64,000 bases of DNA from Buddleja alternifolia. Its lineage: Eukaryota > Streptophyta > Magnoliopsida > Lamiales > Scrophulariaceae. Below are positions 46,031 through 57,975 of this stretch, piece by piece. The position numbers and the translations under genes were made by a program. The notes under the pieces were generated by a model that ran no database searches, was not told the origin of the DNA, and saw nothing but the letters and a program-made list of their open reading frames with translations. The stretch is from NCBI GenBank assembly GCA_019426215.1, contig CM033403.1, positions 873,001 to 937,000 on the forward strand, in the 5' to 3' direction. How positions within the stretch are numbered: the stretch's first letter is position 1; each line of letters starts with the position of its first letter.

Positions 46031-48415
46031 TGTTGGAACAAAATGAACTCTTCACTCGAATCCAGAATAGAAAAGAGACAAAAATAATATACTTACGCCA
46101 GAGAAACTCTCTATTCTTAACTCTAAATTGCCCAACTTTGGTGGTACGAGTTGATGAAACAAACATCCCAAGATACAACGATATCGTTCAGATATAGAAT
46201 CACTTCTAATATCTGAACCAACGAACTTTGACTGCTATGAACTCTCAAAGACAGGAGATGAAAAGATTGTTGTGTGTAGTGTGATTTTTCATTCTACTGG
46301 AGGAGTCCTTTTATAGGCTCAGAAAAATGAAGTTTCAAAATCAAGTTAATATCAGAATTAACTTCTGATATTAGGGCACAATAAATCTGTAGCATAACAA
46401 CAATAGTTTCTTGGTTGTTTCAGTTGTACAACTTTTAAACTTTTGCTCCGCTACACAAAGTGCACTGCACCAGGAATCGTGGCCAGTGATTTCTAGAGTA
46501 CGATTTTCGATCTCCTTTATTCTCTGTCGTCGGATCGAATTAATCTGATGGTTGAAGCTTTCCAGGGATTTAATTTATGTAAATAAATAATTTAATTAAT
46601 CAATTAAAATTTATCCAAAAAATTAATATTGGACCTACAACCCCTGCAAGGGGAGACCCCTAGGAGACCTTAGGTCCTCCACCCATCCCATAAACTTCTT
46701 CACCCCAAAGGGAAAACTTCTTATGCTAAGTCAAAGGTATATAAACCATTTTAAACTTTGAACCTTTTCCCATGTGGGATAAACTAGTTTCAAACAACCA
46801 ACTTTAACACATAATTTCTCATTCGTTTGAAATTCAATTTGAGAAATTCGAAGTACTAGACATATCTACTCCTTACGTAGATTAAAATTATCTCATGTTA
46901 GGAAATTTCATATTAGATGTTTTGATGATGACAAGATAGGTGTTATGTTAGACTCCAAAAATTATGTAAGTTTATCTTTATTACAATATGTCTAAGCGTT
47001 TAGAGTTATCAAGTAGTAATTTTCAGTTTAAGGCTTTTTATCTTTATAGTTTTAGACTAGTATCTAGCGCTTGAGCTATGATAAAATTCTAGGTGAGTCT
47101 ATCAAAGTGAAATCGAAGATCAGCGTCTGAAGACTTTGAAGATAAGAGATTCGTTAAGCAACTGTCAAGCGCCTAAGAATCATTCAAGGTGATCATGCCA
47201 CAAGCGCATGTCTTCACCTGAATTAAATCTGAAGTCAATAAGCACTTAATTGCAACATTCAACGGACGTTTAATTCCAATGGGAATTAAATTCAAATGTA
47301 TTAAATGCTTGATAAGAGCATTGAATGTGATAAAGACTATTGACGTATGGATAAGCCATTCTCATTGGCTATCAACTCAAAGTAGGTCTACTACCAACTA
47401 TGTGAAGCAGAATTTTTAGAGATGCCAGAAAATGACTAACTCACGTGCCTCGTGTTTAACACGCTCCTGCTTCTGTCCAATAGACAAATCCAAAGAAAGT
47501 CTATAAATAGATCCTCACAGCTCAACCCTAAATACCGAGAAAAATTGTCAAAAGCTTGATATACACTTTCACTATTGAAATTTATATTCATCCCTAAAAG
47601 CTCAAAACCTCCATAGCCAAAATATCTTTGAGCTTATACATCTCTACAGCCAAACCAATATCTCTTACCTCTTCATAGAAGAACTATCATTTCTAAAGAG
47701 ATATTCCAATAGTGTTTGAACTTTCCAAATCAAACAACCCTTGATAAAACCCATCAACCTCTTCAATCTGTGTGATGAAGTTGTTGATGACAAAGCAATA
47801 TTTTTGTGTGAGAGAAGTTTGTCAGAAGCAGATCTTAGCTGAGTTGAAATCTTTGTGATTAAGGAACTCGAGATCAAGCCTTCACCATTTGCTATTATGT
47901 TGAACCTGTCTTTGTGAAGCTTTGTGATTCAATATAGTGAATTCCTCCGGTGTGGAAAGGAGTAAAAGGACGTAGCTAGGATTACATAAACCCAGTGAAC
48001 CTTACAATTCTCATGTGTTCCATTATTTACTGTTTTATTGTTTTACTCTTTATTATCTCCTTACATTATCATAAAGCATACCTCCTTAAATCTAAAGAGC
48101 AACTTACATTTTCGAAGTGCCTATGTATTCATACTAAGAGACTTGTACAAATCTTCTACTGCGCTAACCTTGATATAAGCGTTGAGCGCCTGATCCATAT
48201 TAATCAAGCACTCAAACCTAGTGTCTAAGTTATCTTTCTAAAACAAGTCTAAAAATTCGTAAAGAATTTTAGGGTCTATTCAATCCCCTTCCCCCCCTCC
48301 AGACCCTTTCTTATGCCACTCGGGACCAGTATCTCATAATATTTTGTATCCCGAATACTTACAGTGTTCGAATTTGGTCATAAAAAGTGGTGTTAATCAC
48401 TCTTTTTACAAGAAA
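46031..48415 (-). repeat. Possible degraded copia LTR, interrupted by a solo LTR
   Basis: TGTTGGAACAAAATGAACTC at 46031 looks like the end of a minus-strand LTR. The sequence to 46890 has the character of a copia LTR or leader. It continues at 48337-48415 after the solo LTR. Its other end is not seen because element B begins at 48416. This is an inference from sequence style only. Confidence 0.35.
46896..48331 (+). repeat. Solo LTR of the SIRE-type family of A and B
   Basis: 1436 bp beginning TGTTAGGAAATTTCATATTAG and ending GGGACCAGTA, aligning along its length with the LTRs of A and B. TCTCA flanks it on both sides (46891-46895 and 48332-48336). No internal sequence is present. Confidence 0.85.
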
Positions 48416-49907
48416 TGTTAGAATGTTTGATGATGATAAGATAGGTTTTATGTTAGACCCCAAAGATTATGTAAGTTTATCTTTTCTTAGAATATGTTTA
48501 AGCGTATAACAAGTTATCGAGTTGTAATTTTTAGAATAGGCTTGCATTTCTTATCTTTGTAGATTTTAGACTAAGTATTAGATACTGAGTTGCTAATAGA
48601 ATTCTAGGTGAGTCTATTAGAGATGAAATTGATGATCAGCGTCTGAAGTCAAGCGAATATGAAGATTTTGTCTTAAGCGACTGCCAATCGCTAAGGACTA
48701 TTTTAGGATTTATGAATCAAGCGCTCAAAGTACTCAAGCGATCAAGAGATCAGATTCACCTGAAATAAATTCTGAAGTAACTAAGGACTTAAATGCAATC
48801 ATTTAACGGGCATTTATTTCCAACGGGAAATAAATTCAAATGCATTAAATGCTTGATAAGAGCATTAAATGTGATAAGTACAGATTATATACGGAACAAG
48901 CCACCTATTGGCTAAGACTGTCAGAACTTCAGAGTTCAAACCTGCCCCATCCAATCAGTGCAGCAGGTTTTCAGGAATGTCAGAGAAAAGGTATGACTCA
49001 CTCACTCGTCAAAGGCACGCGCCTACATGTGTCCAACTGACAAATCCCAAGAAATTGCCTATAAATACCCCACCTCAGCAAACCCTAAATACACACGAAT
49101 ACACAAGAAGGTCAAAACCTTGCTGAAATACTCTGTCAAGAAAAGCTTACAAACTCCATAGCCATAATCCTTCAAGCTTTTCATATATGTTCCATAGACA
49201 GTCACAGATATCTCAAACCTCTTCCAAAGAAAAATCTTAAACTCCCATTGAGATATCCCAAGTTGTTTGAACTTCTCAAAATCAAACAAACCCGTGACGA
49301 TAAACCTTCAACCCGTTTCATCTGTGTGAGAAAGCTGTTGAAACCCCTTACAAGCAGTATTTCTGAGTGAGAAAAACTTATAGAAGAAGATCTTCATTGG
49401 AGCTGAAGTCTGTGTGATAAAGAATCTCAAGATCATCTTCACCCATTCACCATTTTGTAGAAGATTCTGTGTGATCCTTCGATAATCAATCTAGTGAATT
49501 TCCTCCAAGTGTTAAAGAAGAAGAAGGACATAGCTGGGATTACCTTACCCAGTGAATTTTTAAATTCTTGTGTCATTTACTGTTTTATTGCTTTGCTTTA
49601 CTATTCATATCATATCATTGAAAAGTATTTAAAACGGTTAAGCGACTAATTCAAGTTCAAAAAAAATGCTAAGCTAAAATCATTTCCTCTGTGCTAACCC
49701 TGATTAAGCAATTGAAACATTACCTTACTTTGGTAATCGTTGAAATCACTAAGTCTAAGTTATCTATTCCTAAGCGCCTGACCTAGCGCTAAGCTTTCCA
49801 AGCGTTCAAATTCTACAAAGTAATATGAAAAAAGTCAAAAAAGACTTCAGGGTCTATTCAACCCCCCCCCCCTTCTAGACCCTTTCGTATGCCACTTGGG
49901 ACTATCA
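48416..49907 (+). repeat. 5' LTR of element B
   Basis: 1492 bp, TGTTAGAATGTTTGATG...GGGACTATCA. Same family as the A LTRs. It has a run of 11 C at 49862-49872, at the place where A has 13 and 7. Confidence 0.88.
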
Positions 49908-49909
49908 AG

Positions 49910-49923
49910 TGATATCAGAGCGG
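49910..49923 (+). other. Primer-binding site of element B (tRNA-iMet type)
   Basis: TGATATCAGAGCGG, two bases after the LTR; one base from the canonical TGGTATCAGAGC. Confidence 0.82.
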
Positions 49924-50015
49924 TTGAAGTAGAAACCTAAGCGTTTTCAAGCGTAACTGTTTGTTTAGATCCATTTTTCTAAACTTAGTCGCTTTATTTT
50001 TTTTAATATCATATC

Positions 50016-51289
50016 ATGGCTTTTAACAAAGTGCCAGAGTTGATTGAGTTAAACTATGACTCATGGAAATTTAGAGCATTCACTTATCTTTGTTCATGTG
50101 ATAATGAGATGTGTGATGTAATTACAGATGGCCTCATTCAAATCATGAAAGTTATAACTCGAACCCCTGGAGCGACTCCAGATGGTTATGTTGAGAAACC
50201 TAAGTTGGAATGGACGCCAGAAGATCGGAAAAGAGCGAACCTAGATAATGTTGGATGAAGCGCACTCTACTCAGCGCTAATAGATAATGATAGATTTTTC
50301 AACAAGATCAAACAGTGTAAGACTTCAAAAGAGATATGGGATAATTTGGCCATTGTGTGAGAAGGTTCAGCACAGATGTGGGAGAACAAGCTCTCCATAG
50401 CCATGCAAAGATTTGAGCATTTCAAAATACAGCCCAAGAAGATGCTAGATCAATTGGACGCAAGGTTTACTTTGCTCATCACAGAGTTCGCATTACTGGA
50501 CAAGGAGTTGACCAACAAGGAAATGGTCAACAAGATATTCAGAAGTCTTCCAAGCAAGTATTTGATAAAGACTGTTGCCATGAGAGAATCACAGACTTTG
50601 GAGACTCTAACTTCAGAACATGTGTTTTCAGAGTTAAAGGCATTTGAGTTCGAATTGGGTGAATTCAGTGACACTGCGACTTCAGCCAATAAATCAGGAG
50701 TTTTAATCGCTATTACCAAAAGTAAGGGTAAAGCGATTAGAAAGTGAAATGGACAGAATCAAATTAGGAGAAAGAGATGGCTTTATTGGTGAATAAATTC
50801 AAGAAATTTTTAAGATATGAAAAGAGAAATCCTATTGGACAAACTTCATTTCAAACCCCTCCCCCTGCACCAGCGCCTCAGTAGCAAGTGCCAGTGTATT
50901 CTGCACCTCAGCCTCTAGCGCCAGTTCAACACCAAGCACCTCTGTCTCTGACTCAGAATTTCTCAGCGCCAGTAGTTTCCAAAAGGTTATCTACTGAACA
51001 GAAAATGAAAACTAATCTTTGTTATAACTGTAGGAAACCAGGGCATTACCAGGTAAATTGCCCTTATCCAAATGTGTTTAAGCCCACAAGGCAAGACCAT
51101 ACGGATAGAAAACAATTCAGGAGCAACCTTAGCCAACAAGGTATGCGAGCGGAATCTGAACCATTCTCCCCACCTGAAGAGGACTTGGAATCATCATATG
51201 AAAGCAGTGATGATGAGCCATCAAGCGACTCAACGTGAATTTGTCTCATGGTGACAGATGAAGAAGTGTCTGATGACTCGCTATCTAAG
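50016..51289 (+). pseudogene. gag: Gag of element B
   Basis: The start ATG (MAFNKVPELIELNYDSW) and the domain are the same as in A. It is broken by TGA at 50256-50258 (A has CGA), a frame slip near 50358, TGA near 50745, TAG near 50881 and TGA at 51236-51238. The zinc knuckle CYNCRKPGHYQVNC is intact at about 51019-51060, and an acidic Ser-rich stretch follows. Gag would bind and package element RNA; this copy cannot be translated through. Confidence 0.87.
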
Positions 51290-52243
51290 GTAACCACTGA
51301 ATTATCTCATCCACTTTCTTATGATGAATTACTTGACAAAGTGAATGAATATTATAAAGATTGTCAAGATGCCGCCAAGCTATATCAAAATCACTTTGAT
51401 ATCATTTCATTGCTCACAAGTGATAGAATGATGCTCAAGGCAGAGTTGCAAGTTCAACAACAATGCATTGAGAAGAACCAATCGCTTGAGAGTGAAATTA
51501 TCCAATTAAAAAGTGACCTTGATATAATAGTCAAGAGAGAAGCTGAATTGATCGCTAAACTTGCCAAATCAGAGCAGCTTGTCTCATCATTATCCAAAGC
51601 ATCAAGAAAGCTAGATAATGTGACTGAGGTAACTAGACTTTTTGGTAAAAACACCGGTTTAGGTTGTGATAAATTTGGTCAAAAATTAAAAGCGTCTAAG
51701 GTTACGGCAACCAACAAAGGAAAAGGTGTATTCTTTGTTGAGAAGAGTTCAAACAGTCAAACGCTGAATGAACTCAAGGACGATGGTAAGAGTCCAAATG
51801 AGAAGGTCAATACCAACTCAGGTAACAAGGAGAAGACAAAAGTGAATGATTTACAAAAGAAGGTCCATCCAAACGCTCAAAAGGCTAAGGATAAACCTTC
51901 TACAAGTGAATCAAACGCTAACGTCAATCGCCAAAAGCGACTCCTAAGCTAGTGACGAGGAAATACCAGTGTCAATATCCTCAAAAATCTAGATCATATT
52001 ATCGATACTATGATGATTATGATTATGATTACAACTATGTTTACTATTATAATCGAGGATATTATTATACACCTAAAAAGCACACACAACACAAACCGAA
52101 ACCCAAGAAGGCCAGTCCTCCCGTAATGAAGACAAGGCAAATATGGGTTCTAAAAATTTTAATTCAAACCAAAGCTCCTAATGTTGAAGGACCCAAGACA
52201 AAATGGGTACCTAAAAAGAATTAGAATTGTCCTTTAAATGCAG
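51290..52243 (+). pseudogene. Gag-protease linker of element B, absent from A
   Basis: This 954-bp (318-codon) segment begins GTAACC after CTAAG and ends AAATGCAG before GTACCTAG. It encodes a long coiled-coil-like stretch (MLKAELQVQQQCIEKNQSLE, LVSSLSKASRKLDNVTEVTR). A frameshift near 51945 leads into a Tyr-rich stretch with a basic end (GPKTKWVPKK). Such a linker is normal in SIRE-type polyproteins as I know them. In element A it is missing exactly between these GT and AG ends, without a frame change. Confidence 0.75.
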
Positions 52244-52789
52244 GTACCTAGAGCCAACACCGATACTTCAGTTTGGTACATTGATAGTGGGTTGTCAAGG
52301 AACATGACTGGCTCAAAGGATCTCTTGGTCAACTATCGTGCAACCAATGGTCCTCAAGTTGTTTTCGGTAAGAACTCCAAAGGTAAAACCAAAGGTATAG
52401 GTATCATGCATAGGGGGAACATCATGATAAGCGATGTATATTATGTTTAGGGTCTTAAGCATAATTTATTGAGCATAAGTCAATTTTGTGATAAAGGCTT
52501 TGAAGTCATATTTTCAAGTGACTGTTGCTATATTAACGACGCTAAGACTAAGTCTACTAAATTAATAGGAAAAAGAACAAACAATGTGTATTTGGTAGAT
52601 TAGGGCTCAACAATAGATAACAATCCTACATGCTTTGTTGCTAAAAGTCAAAATGAATTGGGTTGGTTATGGTATAGAAAAATGAATCACCTCAACTTTA
52701 AGGCAATCTATCGGTTAATATCACTAAATCTAGTAGAGGGATTACCTAAGGGTTCCTTTTAGAAAAATCGCTTATGTGATGCATGCCAA
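52244..52789 (+). pseudogene. Protease and start of integrase of element B
   Basis: The protease motif is WYIDSGLSRNMTGS (Ser to Leu and His to Asn against A), then the GKTKGIGIMHRGNIMISDVYYV block. There are stops at 52448-52450 (TAG for GAG) and near 52602 (TAG for the TGG of A). The zinc-finger part of integrase (KMNHLNFKAI ... LCDACQMGKQ) is cut by TAG near 52759. Confidence 0.8.
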
Positions 52790-53518
52790 ATGGGTAAACA
52801 AGTCAAATCATCTTTTAAGAAGAAACCTCATCTATCTACTTCTAGAATTCTTGAACTATTGCATTTAGATTTGTTTGGTCCTATTCAAATCCTGGGTGTT
52901 AGTGGTAAAAAGCACTCGCTAGTAATAGTTGATGATTTCTCTCGCTATACATGGGTAGAATTATTAGCGACTAAAGATGAAACTAGTGTCAAGCTCAAAG
53001 TGCTAATCCGTCAACTACAAACCTCGAAAGATCTAAAGGTGACGAGAATTAGAAGCGATAAGGGAACTTAATTTACTAACCATATTGTTGAGAAATGTTT
53101 TATAGATATTGGAATACTTCATGAGTATTCTGCGACTAGAACACCTCAACAGAATGGAGTGGCTGAGTGACGGAACAGAACGCTTAAAGAAGGCGCTATG
53201 ATAATGTTAGCAGAGTCCAAGCGGCCTCAAAGGTTTTGGGCAGAAGCAATCAATACCGCATGCTACACTCAGAACCGGTGTATGATCAACAAGCAACATG
53301 ATAGGACTCCATATGAGTTGTGGAAGGGACGTAAGCCAAACATTTCATATTTTCATGTATTTGGTTCAAAATGTTTCATTCATAACAATGGATCCCACAA
53401 TCTAAAGACATTTGATCCTAGAGCGGATGAGGGAATCTTTCTAGGCTAAGCCAAGAATGGAAAGAGTTTTCGCATCCTAAATAAGATCAAATCGAAGGTT
53501 GAAGAATCCATTCATGTT
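52790..53518 (+). pseudogene. int: Integrase core of element B
   Basis: HLDLFGPIQ, VDDFSRYTWVE, a SDKGT block and PQQNGVAE show the D,D-35-E fold. Stops lie at 53069-53071 (TAA for GAA), 53167-53169 (TGA for CGA) and 53447-53449 (TAA for TAT), each open in A. The conserved FGSKCFIHNNG and DEGIFLG phrases follow. Confidence 0.85.
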
Positions 53519-54621
53519 GTGTTTGATGATGCTAACCCTGAACCGAGTAAGGTCAATGTTGATGATGTAGGAATTGAAGATCTTGCCCAACAAGCATCAC
53601 AAATCAATCTTGATGATGATAGCGATGATGATGAGAATGATGAGATCTTTGTGCCCAATCCTAAGGTTACTCGTGAGGTTACTAATGATGATATTGTTAG
53701 AAACACTGATGATCATGAAGAGAATGATCATCGAGAGCTAATTGGAACTGTGAATGACGTAGCGACTGCGCAAGAGACAAATGAGGGTCAAGCGATTGAT
53801 AATCAAGAGTCTCTCAACCCGTTCCAATCAGATCGAAAATGGCTTAGAGATCATCCACCAGAACTAGTGATTGGAGATATTGGAGCACCTGTTAGAACTA
53901 GGGCCGCTACAATAAATGAGGCCATGTTCGCAAGTTTCATTTCTCAAATGGAACCAAAGAAAGTGGATGAAGCGCTCAGCGATTCAAGTTGGGTAGAAGC
54001 TATGTAAGAGGAGCTTAACCAATTTGAGAGAAGTAAGGTTTGGACGCTAGTACCAAGACCAACTCACCAAAGAGTTCTTGGGACTAAATGGATTTTTAGG
54101 AACAAGATGGATGAAGATGACATTGTTATAAGAAACAAAGACAAACTAGTCGCTTAGGGTTATTGCCAAGAAGAGGGTATCGATTTTGACGAGACTTATG
54201 CCCTAGTAGCCAGCCTTGAAGCGATTCGGATGTGCCTAGCATTTGCCGCATTCGACCAGTTCACAGTGTACCAAATGGACGTGAAGAGTACTTTCCTAAA
54301 TGGTAAACTCCAAGAAGAAGTATATGTGGAACAACCCACAGGACTCATTAACAACCATGGCAAAAGTATGGTCTACAAATTGGATAAGGCACTTTATGGC
54401 CTTAAACAAACACCAAGAGCATGGTATGACACTCTCTCTATCTTCCTTATAGGTAAAGGCTTTTCAAAAGGCAGCGTTAATACAACGTTATTTAAAATTA
54501 CCCATAATAAAGATATTCTCTTAGTCCAAATTTATGTTGATGATATTATATTCGGATCTACTAATAAGCGATTGTGTGAGATATTTTCAAAAATGGTGCA
54601 AGATTAATTTGAAATGAGCAT
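53519..54621 (+). pseudogene. Reverse transcriptase of element B, 5' part
   Basis: An acidic linker precedes RT blocks WIFRNKMDE, QMDVKSTFLNG, ALYGLKQTPRAWY and YVDDIIFGSTN. Stops are at 54004 (TAA for CAA) and 54154 (TAG for CAG), and near 54605. Unlike A, it keeps the CTCTCTCTATC tract, so the catalytic motif is in frame with the upstream block. Element C is inserted at 54622; RT resumes at 59936. Confidence 0.87.
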
Positions 54622-55172
54622 TGATGTGGGTTGAAATAGGTTTTTGGGCCAACCTGGGTAATTATATACTTTATGGGCCCAAGCCCAATGGCATCGTGGG
54701 CTTGGATCCTTCTAAAAGACTATCCATTCAGGTCTATCTAGTTGGAGGTTCAGTCACCCTGACCTACACAGGTGGGGCATACTATATAGGGCAAACCTGG
54801 GAGCGAGATCAGACAAGAATCAATCAGGGGATACACTTACCATATCCGGACCTGCGGAGATCATGCCATAAGATCACTTTTTATACGTTAATAGATGTAT
54901 AGCTCAATAAGGAAGGATCATGATTTATTCTTATTACCTTATATATTTTAGGCATAGTTGACTTACTATTCTAGCCTATCCGTCAATTACTAGTCTAAAT
55001 ACCCCCTATGAGGATGAATAAAGCAAGCAACCAATTTACACCCGCGGACGTAGGTCTTCATTAGACCGAACCACGTAAATCTCTTGTCCATTTATATTAT
55101 ATTTCATGATTTATATCATATTTTCATATCATATATCGCATATTCTTATTGGTGTGAAACCCACACACATCA
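54622..55172 (+). repeat. 5' LTR of element C
   Basis: TGATGTGGGTTGAAATAGG...CCCACACACATCA, with an inverted repeat of its ends (GTGTGGG/CCCACAC type). It aligns with 59380-59930. Confidence 0.92.
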
Positions 55173-55174
55173 AT

Positions 55175-55191
55175 TAGCGCCGTCTGTGGGA
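55175..55191 (+). other. Primer-binding site of element C
   Basis: TAGCGCCGTCTGTGGGA, one base from the TGGCGCCGTCTGTGGGA seen in element I (38864-38880, minus strand). Confidence 0.75.
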
Positions 55192-55825
55192 ATATTGAGT
55201 GAGACGTGAGTTATTTTCATCTTCAAGTAAGTTGTTTGTTTGAGGGTAGAACGAGGTGTAGGATGACGGATCAACCAAGTGAGGGGTCACAAGTGAAAAC
55301 GAGACCACGGGCAAATATAGAAAGGTTTGAGCACGAAAAATACTACCACTCATACACTGGGCATGAACACGAATTTGGTTTCATTCACTTTCATTACCAA
55401 TTTTGTTGCGCTCCATACAAAATTTCTATTAATAATTTTACTTTACATCTCATGTATTTAGACCATATATGTAGGGTACAAATAATGTGATTTGGTCTAG
55501 TGGAGCAATATAAGTCCTGTTCACTTAATAATATAATTACCATGCCTCCCTTTTTGGTGGGACGAAACATTTTGATGGAGGGATATGAATTGACATTTTT
55601 CTCTAACTATTTTTCATAATTGATTTATTTAATAAGCATTTCATGTCCAATTATATTGCTTGGGACCAAGAGTATTTGGACGCATAAAGATTTTAAGGCC
55701 GAAAAATGCCAAATGGCTTTCATTAAGTTCGGTGCATAATTAGGTTTTGGATAAGATCATTTTTAGTGAATGATTGGTACTTGCATGACGATTAGCCATT
55801 TGTGGAAAGCACTAGCAACATACTA
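55192..55825 (+). other. Leader and short open frame of element C
   Basis: An ATG at 55264 (MTDQPSEGSQVKTRPRANIE) opens a short frame to 55490, at the position where gag would start. Only the first residues look like a polyprotein leader. No gag domain follows, and the rest is AT-rich. I treat it as a gag remnant at most. Confidence 0.4.
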
Positions 55826-56183
55826 CTCCCTCCGTCCCAAAAAGGATGTTCACTATTCCACTTTTGTCTGTCCCAAAATGTTTGTCCCTTACTATAAAAG
55901 TTGGTATTTGTTGTCCAATCTGACCAAATTACGCTTCATTATAATTGAAAAATATATAATTAATTTATTTTTACTATAAACTTGCAATTGTATTTAAGGA
56001 AAGAAAGTTTCATACATGGATAGTAGACAAGAGTTATAAATTAAATTAACATCATGTCATGTTTTGTAAGGTAATGTTATTAATTGTTTTTTGTTTTATG
56101 GAAAGGGTATTTTTGGGAAACAATAGTCTTTTGTTAAATCCTAACAAAAGTCAAAGGGGACATCCTTTTTGGGACGGAGGGAG
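55826..56183. mobile_element. Stowaway-like MITE
   Basis: 358 bp with ends CTCCCTCCGTCCCAAAAAGG and the exact inverse CCTTTTTGGGACGGAGGGAG. TA is duplicated on both sides (55824-55825 and 56184-56185). These ends and the TA target are those of Tc1/mariner-type Stowaway MITEs. It lies inside element C and is younger than it. Confidence 0.9.
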
Positions 56184-56185
56184 TA

Positions 56186-56937
56186 TTAATTTCTTACCCC
56201 ATTTAGCAACTTTTATAGGTGTTTTGAGTATTTGCTCCACTTTGGTTTTTGATATATTATTTGGATAAATGAGTGATTATGGGGCCTGAACTAATCCACA
56301 TCTACTGCAAATCAAAAGAATAGATAGCTTTCATCTACAAAAGTTTATCACTAGCAAATCATAATTCAAAGCACAAAAGAAATCGAAACATACTAATTCT
56401 GGAGCCACAAGATACTAATTTTTATCTTCTAGCGTGAAGAATTTTATTCAAATATCTTTGGTCATTTTTATGGAATTAACTCTCAAACGTGCATAGATAA
56501 TGGGATTTCCTTATCGTCTAATGTTATGTTATTTTTTCTTTGGAGTAACACATGTAGTAAATTGTGGAGTATAACAGATAATTTCCATGTTTATATTATT
56601 CCCTTTTTTATGTTGTAGAGTGGAGGAGGAAAGTTAAGACATATATGGAATAAGATCATGCTCTTGTATTACATTAATTGTAGAAAGCTACTTACCATAT
56701 TTATATTATTCTCCTAAAATCCTCAATTATCTTAGGACATTGAAATGGAAGATCACAAATAAAAAGGTAAAAATCTAGACCTCACTAATATTGTTATTCC
56801 TTAAATAGCATAAATTGATTTATGTAGAAAGATATGGTTTGCTCTTATCTTTTATGAAGTGTGTGTAGATCAACGAAAAATCCAGGTGTGGCAAGCCAGG
56901 TAAGAAAGTATAATCGGGGCGTACCTGAGGAAAAATG
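56186..56937 (+). other. Internal region of element C, nothing recognised
   Basis: AT-rich, without a domain. Confidence 0.45.
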
Positions 56938-57317
56938 AGGGTAATAGCTGGAGCAGCCCAACCTGCCCAGCAAAGACAAAAAATGAGGGTAACAGCTGGA
57001 GCAGCCCAACCTGGCCAGCAAAGGCAAAAAATGACGGTAACAGCTGGAGCAGCCCAACCTGCCCAGCAAAGGCAAAAAAGGACGATAACAGCTGGAGCAG
57101 CCCAACTTGCCCAGCAAAGGCAAAAAAAGACGGTAACATCTGGAGCAGCCCAACGTGACCAGCAAAGGCAAAAAAGGACGATAATAGCTGGAGCAGCCCA
57201 ACCTGCCCAGCAAAGGCAAAAAAGGACGATAACAGCTGGAGCAGCCCAACCTGCCAGCAAATGCAAAAAAGGATGGTAACAGCTGGAGTAGCCCAGCCTG
57301 CCCAGCAAAGGCAAAAA
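56938..57317. repeat. 48-bp minisatellite, eight copies
   Basis: Unit: g(g)taacagctggagcagccc followed by aacctgcccagcaaaggcaaaaaatga. Eight copies run head to tail, seven of 47-48 bp. Because 48 is divisible by three, both strands show long periodic frames (minus 56820-57314, minus 56845-57360, plus 56935-57279) with 16-residue repeats. These are repeat artefacts. Confidence 0.92.
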
Positions 57318-57975
57318 TTCTTAGGAAATGTTTGAAATGGCAGGACGGAGGTATGGTCACGATTTTATGACAATTTTATGAGCACAATATTTTATAGCAA
57401 TTTGATTCATTATTTATCCTATGAAAAGTTATCTTATGATGAAGTAACACTAAGGCTGACCTATTTCCCTGAGGAGGTAGAGCAAATTCGGTTCTATTTT
57501 TGATTTTGTGAAACAAGGCAGGTAAGGCATAGGGAAGGCTGAGCAATATGACCTACAAGTCAGTCAAGACGAAGAAAATATACAAATAGCAAAGTCATAA
57601 AACCTTAGTAGGGAGAAGAGCAGGGAGGTGTCTGCCCTAACCTGCGCAGGTACGAGAATAACAAAAGCGAAAGAAATGAAATTGTTTAGGAGCTACACAT
57701 GCCCATTCAAAACTAGCGTTCTTGAAAAGAAGGAAGTCTACTAGGCAAGTTCTATTCCTGCAGCAATGGAAGGAGTAATGTTAACACCATCCGGAAGTAG
57801 ATGTACCACAGCTGCAGGTTGGGTAGCCGTAGCTACCACAGTCTGATCAACTACAAATAGAGCAACTGGACCTAGAGAAGAAAGAATCCTTAGCAGGACT
57901 GGAGAACCTATACCTGGTGTCACAAGCAACATCACAATTCAAGTAATCAATCCAAAAGACCAGAGTATCTGGAAG
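57318..57975 (+). other. Internal region of element C, nothing recognised
   Basis: No domain is seen. The 'cctgcgcaggt' phrase at 57641 is also seen in the LTRs of this family. A minus-strand frame (57741-57935) contains the phrase VALFVVDQTVVATATQP. A similar phrase, ILLVVNQHVVAEATFP, recurs in a minus-strand frame at 58437-58667, suggesting an old duplication of an antisense reading frame. Confidence 0.4.

Noticed and set aside
56820..57360. Long minus-strand frames of 164 and 171 codons with hydrophobic repeats
   Set aside because: They follow the 48-bp minisatellite exactly; overlapping frames on both strands are open for the same reason, so this is periodicity and not a membrane protein.
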